This document shows positions 36,631 through 49,135 of a stretch of DNA of 64,000 nucleotides, piece after piece. This DNA is from Castanea sativa (taxonomy: Eukaryota; Streptophyta; Magnoliopsida; Fagales; Fagaceae), in NCBI RefSeq assembly GCF_040712315.1, contig NC_134015.1, positions 23,995,614 to 24,059,613 on the forward strand, in the 5' to 3' direction. The notes beneath the pieces are model-generated. The model saw only the letters and a program-made list of their open reading frames with translations, was not told where the DNA came from and ran no database searches. Every line of letters begins with the position of its first letter. Within the stretch, counting starts at the first letter, position 1. The position numbers were made by a program, and so were the translations under genes.

Positions 36631-38986
36631 CGTTTTTTTCAAAATATAATATTTTTTAGAAAATATTTTACACATTTTACCATGTTTGTTTGGATGTAAA
36701 ATTTGGTCAATTGTAAAACATTTTACAATCAATTTGTAAAATTAAGCCTTCTAAGTATAAAATGTTTTACGCCTAAATTAAGTGTAAAACATTTTACCCT
36801 TGTCTCATGACAATTCTCCTTCCCTTTCACTCTTAAGTTTTCTCTTCCTAGTTCCCCCAAACCAAACCCACTGAGCCACTCATCCTCCCAGGTTGGTCGA
36901 CTCTCTCTCCCTTCTCTCTTACCCATCTCACACAAACAAAGAAAGTCATGAGGAGGGCTTCACGGTGGAGAGTTGTGATGCTGGTGCTAGTCAAGGAAAT
37001 TTTCCAGAATGATTTGGATAGCGGCGATCAAAGGAAGGTGCTGTAGTCGTGTTGATTTCTTAAACTTACAATATTAGCGTAGTTTTGATAAGCAATATCA
37101 CATCAATTTCATGTTTAATTACACGTAAATATGTAAGTTTGAAAGATTTCAAATAAATATACTTATAACATGTATTTTTCTCTTGTAGGAGATTGAAACC
37201 ATTCAGCTAATCATACAAACATACAACCAAGAGAATAGAAGGGTCAAGATTAATTGGAGCATGGTTTTTGGAACATTAAATAAGTCAAAAGTGTATGAGA
37301 ATAAAAAAGGGAAGAAAGAAATTCATTCAAGCCAAAATTGAAAAAATCCTGATGTGGAAACATCTTGCATTGTTTCAGTATTTTTGCCATAATTTCTTAC
37401 ACAAATTTCCGATTGACCTGATTCTTGTAATCACATAGGAGGATTCAAATATCTACAACTTTGTACTTTACCACAAGTTCCATAAAAATCATTTTGAAGG
37501 TCAAAACTGGGCTGGCAGCTGAAAGTGGATAAAATTCCGAAAATCAAGGGATTTTCATCCCAAATTTGAGGGATTTTCTCTTTTCTTTTGAAGGGGACTG
37601 AGGATATAGGAGGGAAGAACCTTAGAATGTTTTTCATCTTTTGTTTTATGTTTTTAAAGGTTTAGCATTGTTTTTAGGAAAATTCTTAGGTAGTCCTGGA
37701 GTATAGTAAAATGGTGCTCCTTCCTCTCACATTCATGGTAGACTCCACCATGAATTTAATGAGCGGACCCCACCATGAATGTGAGAGGAGGGAGCACCAT
37801 TCTCCGTACTCTGAGAGTACCTAACAATTACTCTTGTTTTTATGGATTTCTTTTGTATAATTATGCATGGCTAAACTAAACCTCTAGATAAACTTAGAAG
37901 TGAAACCTAATATTTTTATCAAGTGTTTTTGAGATTTTCTATGTGCTTTCTATGGATTGATGATTGAATTTTGAGATTGATTTATATTTGGAATCCTTGT
38001 ATGTTGACAATTTTTAAGATTTAATATGATTTTTATTTATATCAAATGTTTGAACTCATTAATTAGTTATGATTTGAGAATATATTGAATTTTTAATCTC
38101 CCTCGTAACATGACAATTGAATGATTTGCTCAATCACTCATATTCAATCTATTTTATACCTTGTTTGAGTACCTTATTGTTTTGTTTTCCGATTAGGCTC
38201 TCTACCCTAATTTTGTTAAAAATAATCCCCAAGTTCATATGGTAAAATATTAGGTAGATCCTTGAATCCCTAGTGTTTTCTCTTAATTAATTTCTCTTAA
38301 ATTTATTTTGCTATTTTCAATTGTAGTTTCAATATTATCTTGCTCCATCTATTGGTGGAAAAACAAACGAACAACTATGTTTATTTACTACTTAACATTA
38401 GAGGTTTTTACATTAGTGTCAATCATTCCCTGTGGATCGACCTCAATCTCACTGACATAATATAACTTGTGAAAAATCAGCACTTGGGTTTGCATTGTTT
38501 TAATCACAACTGGAGATCTGAAATGGATTTAATTTTATGGGTTTTGTTTAGTCTAAAATGGAGACGTGGGTTGACGTAGATAGTAGATTGCAATTCCATT
38601 TCGCCTTTGCAAGTTGTCTCTATAGTGGATGGTGGCCACGATGAGTTGTCTAGGTCGACGCTAATGGTTGGCTTTGTGGGTTCGTCACTCTTGGTTGTTT
38701 GGGTTGCTGATAATGGTGGCCAATGGGATGGGATTGCAATGGGTTAGTGGATGTTGATGATTGTGGTGGCTGCATTTGTAATGGCTGGTGGCAACTGTCT
38801 TTGCAATGGTCGGTGGTGGCTGGGTATGTGGTGTTTGGTGGTGGCTTGTTTATGATGGGTTTATTTCTCAAATGTTTAGGCCACAACAAACACTTGCCAA
38901 ACACTTAAAAATGGAAATATTTTACAGTAAGTTATTTTGCATTTAAAAATATTTTACATTTGAAAATATTTTACTTTAAAACAAAC
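36631..38986 (+). mobile_element. Probable non-autonomous TIR element, unit B copy
   Basis: Counterpart of 21961-24134 with the same AAAATATTTTAC-rich ends. It contains the 157-bp MITE at 37677-37833, which is absent from the unit A copy. Confidence 0.4.
37677..37833. mobile_element. 157-bp foldback MITE with 9-bp target duplication
   Basis: Nearly the whole element folds back: GGTGCTCCTTCCTCTCACAT pairs with a matching inverted stretch ending GGAGCACC, and the outer ends TTCTTAGGTA and TACCTAACAA also pair. It is flanked by TTGTTTTTA (37668-37676 and 37834-37842). Unit A has a single TTGTTTTTA. A 9-bp duplication suggests a Mutator-type MITE. Confidence 0.85.
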
Positions 38987-39176
38987 TTTTAAATATGTTA
39001 AAAAATCTAATCTAGATTTTTTTTCAACCATTTTCTACATATTTTATAAAATTTGGCACCATAAATAGTTTTTTTAAAAAGCCAACTATTGTCCTAAATT
39101 TTATTTAAAAAAAAAAAGAGAAAACTACCAACCCATCCCTTAATCAAATGCAAATTCATTTCTCAAACCTAATTTC

Positions 39177-39384
39177 CAGTCCATTTGGGATCTACTTATT
39201 TTCCTGAAACTGAAAGTTTTTTGCTGAAAGTACTATAAATAAAGGTAAAAGTTAGCTGCAATAGTACAATGGGATCCACGAATAGTACCAAAAAGTGCAG
39301 TAAGACCCATGAATAGTAGCAAAAATAGGCTGAGTAGTAGTATTTATAGCTGACAAAAATAATTTTGGCCAAACAAACACTAAG
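39177..39384 (+). mobile_element. MITE-like element, unit B copy
   Basis: Counterpart of 24268-24524, with ends CAGTCCATTTGGGATC and GGCCAAACAAACACTAAG, and fewer internal repeat units. Confidence 0.5.
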
Positions 39385-40143
39385 TTGATGATCCCACATT
39401 TTTACTTATTATTATTTTTTCTTTATTCTTTTTTCCTTTATCATGTTTTACCTGTTTCTTTTTCCTCTTTTTTTCTTTTCGATTTCCTTAGCAATAACCA
39501 GATTCTTTTTCAAATGTTGTGTACATTTTTTTTTCTTGAACATATCTACTCTTATGTTTCCACTAATTTTATACTCTCAATAATGAGCATATTTTTCATT
39601 CCATGTGTCTTTCTATCTTTATCATATTTTCCCTTTCTTCTACAAATTCTAAAAAACAAATCTAATCCTACACATCTAGTCACACATTCGCACTAATTTC
39701 AAAAGAAGACAATCACTCAAAATTTAATTAAGAAGTTATGAACAAACCATTTGTTTATAATAAATTTCATTATATTGCTTTCTCTTTACCTTTCTTTTTC
39801 TCTATCTCTATTTCTCTAATTGCTCCACCGCATTCATAAATCTCCCATATTACAAATTTCTCTCACCTCAATTTGTTTGTTTTTAAACCTACCCTCATGA
39901 CACCATTGAATGAGCAAATATGTAAACTTCAAATTGGAATAAACAGAAATTTAAAAAACTAAACCCTCCCAGAAAAAGAACCTCCTTGCAAGCGTGAAGC
40001 ACACATGATGAGGCTAGTTAATATAATGATGTGAGAATATATATATTTCATAATTGATTTGTCTTATACAATTAAATACTTATGATTTGGTTGAATTGAG
40101 ACAATTCAAGGATGCATGATAACCTAGAATAATAATGTGGTTA

Positions 40144-40780
40144 GAATAGATTTCAGAAAAACCCATTCACTTTAAAACCTAATTTCTATTTGAAACTATG
40201 AGAAATTCATCTGAACAATAAGAAAAACATGATTGGACTTATTGAAAGCATGAAAGAACTAATACATCAAAAGAAATCTAATTGAACAATCAAATATGTT
40301 GTCTAAAATCTTAGAAAGAATTATATTGAACATTTATACTGTATAGAAGAAACATAACACCTAGCCCTAGCAAAGAGTTTAGCCTGCCATTAGAGAAAGG
40401 AAAATCAAGGGTTTTCTCCCCAAAATTCATTCTCCACATCCTCCCTTCCAAACCCTAACGTAAAAGTGTCCAAAGAAAATAAAATTTTACTATTTTAATT
40501 TTTGTCCAAATTTTATAGCTGTCACTTGTGAGTTAATTTTGGCCTTCAAAAATTGTGAATTTCGAAAAACTCAAAACTAGAAAGTTGTAGATATTTAAGT
40601 CACGGTTCCAACCTATCTAGCCTTGTGTCAATTGGATTTTTTAGAAGAGAGATATGCCCCAAAATACTGATCAGTGCTCAAATTTAATTTTTCCTTTTTA
40701 GATTTTGCCTCTATGATTTATTTTATTATTTGAAGCTTCCAAACATGGTAGGCAACCCAAGCACTCCAGCTACACCTCCT
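40144..40780. other. Intergenic DNA, no gene seen
   Basis: Unique in the window. It resembles untranslated retrotransposon sequence in composition (CCCTAGC, TTTTCTCCCC words), but no motif fixes its identity. Confidence 0.35.
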
Positions 40781-40819
40781 TAGACATTTTTTTTTGGGTC
40801 AATACGAGGACATTTCCAT

Positions 40820-41394
40820 TTAAATGGGGCATAAGCCCAGCAAGGATACATCCATACAAACTTGACAAGCTATTATCAGGGGAGCATCTTCCATACAAAT
40901 TAGACTATTAGATGCAGAGCTAGCATGCCGCTCCAACAAGTGGGCTGTAGTATTGTTACACCTACTAACATGGTTGGCTTCCCACACCTTGAACTCTTGC
41001 AAGCATCTTTTTGTTCCCTCCACGACTTTATGGATGGAGCTTGGGGGCGGATTTTGGCTTGACAGAGCAGCTATCACTATAATTGCATCTCCTTCAATTA
41101 TGACTTCCTAGGGCCTAAATCGCATGCCAAGACAATTCCTTCTTCCGCTGCTCTTGCTTCCACTTCTAGAGCCCCCAATGGAAAGGGTAATTTTTTACAC
41201 ATTGTGCCCATTAGTAGGCCATTTTCATTCCAAATTACTACTTTGATTCCACAGCAGCCTAAATTTTTGGACACCACTCCATCAACATTGATCTTATACC
41301 AGCCAAATCTGGGGGGGCGCCATGTGGTTCTAACCAGAGGGGCTTGCGTTGGTGTGGTGAGAGTGGTCAAGGAGTTTTGTCTGAACTCTTCCAC
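40820..41394 (-). pseudogene. LINE C-terminal RNase H-like domain, broken
   Basis: WYKINVDGVVSKNLGCCGIKVVIWNENG starts the RNase H fold with Asp in the NVDG motif, and ALEVEARAAEEGIVLA carries the usual Glu. A stop near 41098 separates the last part (HKVVEGTKRCLQEFKVWEANHVSR, then NTTAHLLERHA). This type of domain is typical at the C-terminus of plant L1 elements. Confidence 0.8.
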
Positions 41395-41399
41395 ATATA

Positions 41400-43870
41400 A
41401 GGTAGAATCTTTCGCAATACTCCTTGCTGGTTTGCACTTGCCTTCATGCTTGACAGCATTTTTGTTATTCCATAGACACTATGCCGTGGTGGCAATCAGC
41501 TCCCAATCTAAATCATTAGGCCCTTCCTTGAGATTCCACACTATATCAATAAATTCCTCCTTAGGGCAGTACCCGTTGGGCAACTTTATACCAGCTGCCT
41601 TCCACACTTGTGATGCAAATCTGTAGCTCCACAAAATATGACCAGTTGTTTCACTCTCCACACAACACACACTCGTCCGATGAGGCCACTCTCCTTTTTT
41701 CCAAACAGTGGTTTGTAGGAAGGATCCCCTAACACACCCTCCACATAAAATGCTTGATCTTGCTTGGGCAGTTCAAATTCCATATGGACTTCCACAGGTT
41801 TCCCATTTTCGAGTTATCCAAACATTCACCACCTTCCTCACCTTGTTTTCACTCTTCTAGTGTTTTGAGAGCTACTCCACAGGCATTTCTAATCGAGAAT
41901 GCACCATTTTTTGTCCAGGCCCAGGACTGAGAGTCCTCAGATAACCTCGAACTGATTGGCATGCCCAGGATCACCTCCGCTTTATGATGGAGGAAAGTAC
42001 CACTTACCTTTTCAATGTCCCGACCTCCCCTGTTCATGTCTAAGAGGTTTTCAACCTTTTCCAACCCAGATTCTTGTCTTTTAGGACTAACCACCTTAAA
42101 GGAATCAGGGGTAGGCATCCATCTATCTTTCCAAATGTCCACCTTATGACCATTTCCAATATTCCATCGTAGTCCTCTCTCAATGTTGCTTCGTGCAGCC
42201 ACAATGCTCCGCCAAACATATGACAAATTTTTACCCAATTAAGCTTCCATGAACGAGGACATAGCAAAATACCTAGCCTTGAAAACATGGTGAAGAAGGG
42301 AGTTTTGGTTCATTAGGATCCGCTAACCTTGTTTCGTTAACATGGCTTTATTGAAAACTCGGAGATCTCTAAAACCCAATCCGCCATTTGACTTTTTGGT
42401 ACACAATTTCTCCCAAGCCACCCAAGCCATTTTCCGCTCTTTATCCTTCTGCCTCCACCAGAAATTTCTTACCAAAGTGTTCAACTCATTACAAAGCAAG
42501 ATAGGAAGTAGAAAACAGCTCATCGTATAGGTGGGTGTTGCTTGAGCCACCACTTTGATGAGAATTTCTCTCCCAGCGTTGGATAGAAGTCTCCCTTTCC
42601 ACCCTGCAATTTTCCTTCCCACTTGGTCTTTAATCCGGCTAAAGGATTTTCTCTTTCCCCTTCCAACCATCATGGGCAGACCGAGATACTTCTCATGTTG
42701 GTGTATGATTTGAGCACCAAAGAGGTCCTTTATGCCTTCTTGAATCTCACCCGTAGTGTTTTTGCTAAAGAAAAGGGAAGTTTTTTCCCCGAAACTTCCT
42801 CGTAATCTTTTAGGACCTTGATTAACCAGTTGCCCTCTTCCCTAGTAGCTCTACAAAAGATAATATTGTTGTCGGTGAAGAGGAGGTGTGAAATTTGTGG
42901 AGCCCCTCTACCCACCGACACCCCCTTGATCCTCCCCAAGCTCACCTCCTGTCTCAGCATTGCAAAAAGGTCCCCAGCACACAAAAGGAAGAGATACAAA
43001 GATATGGGGTCACCTTGCTGCAACCCTCTTGTAGGGGTGATATTACCTTTTGGTACTCCATTTATGAGGAATGAGTAAGTTACTGATCAGACACACATCA
43101 TGGAGAGGGAGATCCACCTTTCTTGGAAGCCCATTTTCCTCATTATTGCCTCAAGATACGCCCACTACACCCTATCATACGCCTTGCTCAAATCGAGCTT
43201 TATCGCCATCCAGCCCTCCTTTCTGGTCCTCTTTTGGTTTATGCAATGCATGGTTTCAAAGGCAACTAGCACATTGTCTGTGATCTATCTTTCGGGTACA
43301 AAAGCACTATGTTCTTTACTGATCACCTTCAGTAGAATTTTTTTCAACCTGTTTGCAAGGACTTTGGAAATAATCTTGTATATAACGTTACACAAACTTA
43401 TAGGTTTGAATTCTATAATTTTCTAGAGGCATTTAACTTTTGGAATTAAACAAATATAAGTATCATTCAAGCCTAAAGGCATGGTGCCTAAATTTAGAGT
43501 GTTCAGTATGCGGCTAATTACATTAAGACCAAAAAATCCCAATATTATTGGAAGAAGATAGGGGGCATACCGTCTGGGCTTGGGGCTTTCATGGGGTGCA
43601 TCTGCTTGAGGGCCATTCTGACTACTTCAACTTTGAACTCTCCCATAAGCTTATTGTTCATATCTAGAGAAATTTTTGGAGAAACCGCATCCAAACTTGC
43701 TACATCAATACTAGGATGCTCGGTACTATATATCTTTGAAAAGCAATCCAGGATAATTTGTTCAATCCCCTTCTAATTTTCACACCATACCCCATTTGGA
43801 TACCATAGCCATTTAAGCATGGTCCTTTAGCTCCTCTTTAATTCTAGTTTGGCCTCCATTTTCTCACAAA
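41400..43870 (-). pseudogene. LINE reverse transcriptase and RT-associated zinc-binding region, broken
   Basis: Motifs on the - strand: KAPSPDGM near 43580; RT region QQGDPISLYLFLLCAGDL (43020); HLLFTDNNIIFCRA (about 42870), where the catalytic FADD is changed to FTDN; then [38 protein letters not shown] and the zinc-binding-type region ESETTGHILWSY near 41650. Many stops and frame changes break it. It is an inactive relic. Confidence 0.85.
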
Positions 43871-44072
43871 CTCCTGTAAAATCATATTTTTCACATGGTT
43901 TCTTGAAAGTAGAAAATTACACGCAATGAATGACATCATATTTAAGAAATTATGTAAAGATAAATAATAGGGACTAATGCAAATTATGGCTTAATTATAC
44001 AAATTAAGCATAGTTATTAGGAGAGAACGTCAACATAAATATATAACAAATATGCATTTTAAGGAGTTATTA
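43871..44072. other. Short intergenic DNA, nothing recognised
   Basis: AT-rich stretch between the LINE and the RDR1 end fragment; no gene or repeat identified. Confidence 0.3.
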
Positions 44073-44789
44073 GTCTTTGACAAGCTTATCCAGATCAAGA
44101 AGGATAAAGTAACATAATAACTTGAGACATGTTGGAATTGGAGCATTAGTTATGTCAGGAATTGCGCTTGAATTGAGAAGTTTAGTATAAGATCCTAAGT
44201 ATGTATTTAAGAAAATTGCTTGTGTGACTACTATTTATCTTTTCTTATTGTTATTGGTATATGCTTGTTGATAAACTACATGTAAATGTTCCAAGCAGAT
44301 GATTGGGGCTATAAATTATGTCTCAATTCCTGTTGGAAAATATATGTATGGTTTCTTATCATATTTTCTCATTCTTTAACGTTGTTAGTTCTCCACTTTA
44401 TTTTCTCATTGAGGTCAAACATAGACAAGAGATAGCTATCCCTCGCCTAAAATAGCATTATTTCAAATTGGAAAAAGGAAATTGAAATAAGTAAATAATT
44501 TTTAGTCTCTTTCTCTCTGTTTTTTTAGTCAGTATAATCCTAGCATGTTTCATCTTTCGTTTCATTTCTATTATTTTTGATGAATGTATTGATCAATTCA
44601 AAATTTCTTTTCTTATTGATTCTTTTCCAATTGAGATGCATCACTCTATGAGTCTATATGTCTATATCATGGGAACAGCCAGGGGGTGTAGTTCTTATAG
44701 TAGCTCTGCTAGTGTTAGTTGTAACACACCTACAGATAGAAGTGAACATGCAGCCCATTATCTTGTTCATCATACGCGGATGGTTGATG
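44073..44789 (+). pseudogene. RDR1: Third RDR1 copy: last codons and 3' flank only
   Basis: GTCTTTGACAAGCTTATCC onward matches 17935 of the RDR1 gene: the last codons (FDKLIQIKKDK), then the 3' flank to the ATTGATCAATTC and CGGATGGTTGATG region. The flank has a small private insertion around 44665-44760. All upstream RDR1 sequence is missing. The flank resumes after the hAT element at 48427. Confidence 0.85.
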
Positions 44790-47700
44790 TATGGAACTAG
44801 GATTCAAACCTGGGGGGGGGGCAAAGCTTAAAAAAATTTATGAAAATAAAAACTAACATCTATTTCATATTCTACAAAATACTACATATAAAATAAGTAT
44901 TTCTTAAACATTTTATATTATAAAAATGTCAACAAAGTATAACATACAAAATAATTGTTTCTTAAACATTTCAACACATATATCAAAATGGGACTCAACG
45001 CTCTTTTAAGTCTCAAAAGTCGTCTTTGATTAATTATGTACCAAATTTTGCAGCAATCTCCTTCTCAATGGACAAAATCATAGGGTCCATTAGAAAATCA
45101 TCTTCCATCTTGTTGTGAAGCCTTGTTGATAATATTCATGGCTGAAAATGCTCGCTTTGTAGTTGCAGTAGAAACTGGAAGAGTAAGCACAAGTGTAATC
45201 ACTCTATAAATATATGGGTAAAATAATGATTTTCGAGTTTTTACCAACCATTGGCACAACTCAGAAATACTTGATAGCTTCTTGAAGTCCGGATGCCAAG
45301 CTACATTGTGCTCATAATGATCAACTTCTGCCTTCAAAAGTGTCATTTCTTGATCTGTGAAGTCTTTCGGATAAAACTTGTTTACTAACAAAAAAATGTC
45401 TATACTTCTAAAAGACTCACGTGCCTCTTTAGGATCAAGAGCTGAACTAAGATTTAGCAATTCCACTGCATGCTTACTAAATCGATGATTTAATTTTTGT
45501 ATTATAGAATCTATCACAGCATAAAAAATATCTACCCAATAATGACACTCAATTGTGAAGTTATCTTGTTGATAACGAGATAGACCTCCTCTCTCAACAT
45601 AACAAGCATTCATATCCGGGACATCTATGTCACGTGCCTCACAAAATGATTTCATAGTGGTAAGTAAATTATCCCACTTGTCATCTCTGAATTTTTGAAT
45701 AAGTGCTTTAGTGGATGAAACAAAATTCATCGCATATAAAATGTCTTGAGACTAACACTGCAAAGCTTGACAAAGTGATCAGTTTTCTTCATAATTTCTT
45801 TCATGAGATGAAAAATGAACACAAATTCAAAAGAAATCATAGCATGATAACATGAGTATGATGCTTCTCATTGGGAAATAGTATTTTTTTCCTTGATGAT
45901 CTTAACTAAAATTTCACATGTTGGACTAAATATATTTACCAAGCTAGAAATCGATCTCAAGTGAGAACCCCAATGAGTATCTCCAGTTCATTGTAATGTG
46001 CTAATCTGATTAATTCCTCTTCCAATTTCAAGCTCACCAATTTCAACAAAATATGCAATTTGATCAGCATAAGCTTTTTTTAGTTGCTCAGTATGCTTGC
46101 ATGAATCACCAACAACATTGACAATAGAAGATAATCTATTAAAAAAACTTTGAACAAGAACAACTTCTTTTGATGCTGCCACTAATGCTAATTGCAAGAG
46201 ATGTGCAAAACAATGAATGTCGTAAGCATATGGACAATCATTTGAAACCAAAGCTTTTAATCCATTCCACTGACCTCGCATATTGCTTGCACTTTCATAT
46301 CCTTGCCCACGAATATCTTGGATATCCAAACTATGATGTGACAAGACAGAATATATTTCATCTTTTAGGGTTAATGCCGTAGTATTGGGGACATGAACTA
46401 CCCCAAAAAAACATTCTCGAACAAAACCATCTTTGTCTACAAATCTTATAAAAATAGCCATTTGCTCCTTCATTGACTCATCATGAGCTTCATCAACAAT
46501 TAGGCAAAACTTTGAATCACCAATTTCTTCACGAATTGCCTTCTTCACCTTGTTTGAAAATACATGTAAGATTTCCTTTTGGATTTTTGGTGATTTGTAA
46601 GAGGAATTTTTGGGAGCTTTCTCTATCGTTTCTGCAACATATTCATTATATGATACCACCAAATCCAATATTTCAAGAAAATTCCCACGATTAATTGAAT
46701 CAGAACTTTCATCTCGTCCTTTAAAAGCAAGTCCTTGAAATGCAAGCACTTTGACAACATCAATTGAGGCCTTTAACCACAATTGATTGCTTGCAATTTG
46801 ATAAGAATTGAAATTTTCAAGTACCTTTTGTATGTGTTGAGACTGGTTCATCAAATCTGTCATGGCTTGCTCAGAAGCTCTATGAAAAAAGTTAGGTTCT
46901 TTCCCTATATGATTTAAAAAGGAACAATTATTTCCATCATTAACTTTCATCCAATTCTAAAATCCATCCTTAGTGAATACATGACTCCCAGAATTCCCAG
47001 TTGGCTTGTCAAAGAGAAAGCATAGTAAACAAAAATCCGCATCTTTATTAGTTGAATATTCAAGCCGGGTACTAAATGACTTATTTGCAAACCATGAATG
47101 TTGAAATTTTCAAGAATGACTTCCAAATTTAGTTTTCTTGTACTCATCTAGTTTAGGTTGGTATGAACCAAGCTTAATGTCAGCTTGTCGAATTTCATCC
47201 CATACATTAGCATCATATTCCCATATTTGCTTATGCATTCCAGGATCACGCACCAAACTTGTACTTTCGTCAATGGTAACATTCGGAACCTCTGTTTGGA
47301 GATTTTCAAAAACTGGGACATCAACGTTAGAGGTTGGCAATCTTTCATCATCAGCTATGGCTTCAGAATTATTTAGATTTTTTCTTTTGAAAAATTTAAT
47401 ATTGTAGTGGACTTACTCATGATCTACAAATTAAAAAAAAATGTTTCATTATCTCCATATTTCGTAGTTCTATTACACCAACTAAAAAAATGGGACTTCT
47501 CAACGAACAAAATAAAATGAAAACCAAAACAATCACAAACAGACAAAGACAAGTTTATATATATTACTAATATTAGCCACATCACACAAAGTCACAAAGA
47601 CAAAGTTTTTGATAAAACCAAAACAATTAGACCAAAGACTTTGGTCTCACAAAAAATTCACTTACCAATGACTAGTCTCACAAATTCATAATCACAATAC

Positions 47701-48426
47701 TCACAAAACTGTCACAACCAAAGACTAGTCTCACGAATTCACTATCACAATTCAGTACTCACGTCCTACTATCCTAGTGGTCCCACTTTATGTCTTTATA
47801 GATAAAAACAAAACAAAAAAAAAGTTACAAACACTGAAACACAGGTGACCGGTCCATACAAAAGCCACAATTACACAGTAGTCAATACAAAGCCACAAAC
47901 TAGTCTATGGTCCACACAACACACCAGTCCATAAAAAGCCACAACTCACAAAAACAATACATCACTGTTCATAAATAAATAAAAAAAAAAACACAGAGGG
48001 CAGAGGGCTAAGGCATGGCAATATAGCAATGACAAAAAAACAAAAATATGAACTTGAGAGAGGAGGGAAAGTTCTTAGATTTACCAGACTTGTGTGTGAC
48101 TGTGATCAAGGATCTGAGGAGCAGCAACACCAAATCTGATATGAGGAAAAGAACAGGAACATTAGCAGTGATGCAGGCGTTGATAAGGTTGAGTGGAGGA
48201 AGAGTGAGGTTAGGGTAAAAACTTTGGAATTGTAATTTAGGTTTTCAGTCCATATTTATTTTTTATTTTGTAGTTTTTAGTTTGTCGGTTATTGTTTTTT
48301 TTAATGAGAGTTGTCGGTTATTTTTTCAAATTGCATTTGTATACCAGTTTTTTTTTTTAATTCACCGGGGGGGGGGGGGGGGGGAGGAATGCCCCCCCCC
48401 CCTGCCCTACTGTAGGTCTGTCCCTG
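44790..48426 (-). mobile_element. hAT element with decayed DUF4371-type transposase
   Basis: The 3637-bp element is flanked by GGTTGATG (44782-44789) and AGTTGATG (48427-48434), an 8-bp duplication with one change. The right terminus reads GTAGGTCTGTCCCTG; the left terminus is degraded but leads into a G-run and GCAAAGC as in related elements. Both ends have poly(G)/poly(C) tracts (44812-44821; about 48367-48402). The transposase lies on the - strand. It sits inside the 3' flank of the third RDR1 copy. Confidence 0.8.
45098..47420 (-). pseudogene. hAT transposase, TTF-type zinc finger plus DUF4371, broken
   Basis: The order on the - strand is: acidic N-terminus; WDEIRQADIKLGSYQPKLDEY; TTF-type finger (HSWFANKSFSTRLEY, then DADFCLLCFLF) near 47090-46990; a DUF4371-type core (46950-45988) with FCLIVDEAHDESMKEQMAIFIRF, IRGQGYESASNMRGQWNG and DIHCFAHLLQLALV; and a C-terminal dimerisation region (45730-45098) with TLVLTLPVSTATTKRAFSAM. 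Such proteins are annotated as zinc finger MYM-type protein 1-like in plants. Stops near 47110 and 46951, and frame changes after 45988, make it non-functional. The last part ends early in a stop after ASQQDGR. Confidence 0.88.
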
Positions 48427-49135
48427 AGTTGATGACAAGGTGGTATGGAAAATGGACATAGCCATAAAGGAGGCCCTACCATGTGCGTTTGGCAAGCGAA
48501 AAAGTCATTTCTAAAAAAGTTTTAAACTTAATTTTGAGAATGACCAAATATAATTATGGTAAGGATTTAGACCACAAATTTTAAATTACAGCTTAATCAA
48601 GATTAGGCTAATTTGTCAATTAACAATAATTTTAAGTGATTAACCAATTGATATAAGCATGATGACAACATATACATGGATAAACAAATTTGAGCACACA
48701 AAATGGACAACCACTGGAAGTCAAAGACATAATACCACAAAGATAACATCAAATTTGTTATCGAAGAGGAAAACCCGAGAACCAAGTGTAAAACCTTTCT
48801 ACGGTACTATCGAAAAAAATTCAGTAGTGTAAACAGTTGCAATATATAATACATATGAAGCCCTTTAAGTCTAATTTATGTACTCAAACCCTTCAAACTC
48901 CTGCTGGCAACAAACTTTGTGAATCCTATCTCCACTCTAGGTTCCAGATCTACAATTGAATGCCAATTGCATGTTCAAGCCTCCATGGCTAATTCGTGGT
49001 AGTTCCAATGATTCCCAAAAACTTCAATTAGCCCTCATAACACAATGGTAATGATGGGTGGGAAGGATCTAATCTCCTATCAAAGTATTTGCTTGATAAA
49101 TACAAAAATATTTTAACAAAGAATATGCCAACACA
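48427..49135 (+). repeat. 3' flank of the third RDR1 copy after the hAT element
   Basis: GTTGATGACAAGGTGGTATGG and GGAGGCCCTAC align with GTTGATAAAGGAGGTGGTACGG and GGAGGCCCTAG in unit B (about 33838-33880). The flank therefore continues across the hAT. The whole stretch also matches 25875-26590. No gene. Confidence 0.75.

Larger units (their letters stand above)
27386..40143 (+). repeat. Segmental duplication unit B
   Basis: Direct-orientation duplicate of 13127-25299. Private insertions are at 28659-29329, 32382-33466, 35402-36450 and 37677-37833. Two deletions remove RDR1 coding sequence. It lacks the promoter, the leader and exon 1 of RDR1 because the left breakpoint falls within intron 1. 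Confidence 0.9.
40781..43870 (-). mobile_element. L1-type LINE, 5'-truncated and decayed
   Basis: On the - strand the element carries reverse transcriptase, a zinc-binding RT-associated region and a C-terminal RNase H, and ends in a run of eight A (about 40781-40788). This order is that of plant L1 LINEs with RNase H. No endonuclease domain was found, so the 5' end is truncated near 43870. It lies between unit B and the third RDR1 fragment. Confidence 0.85.
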
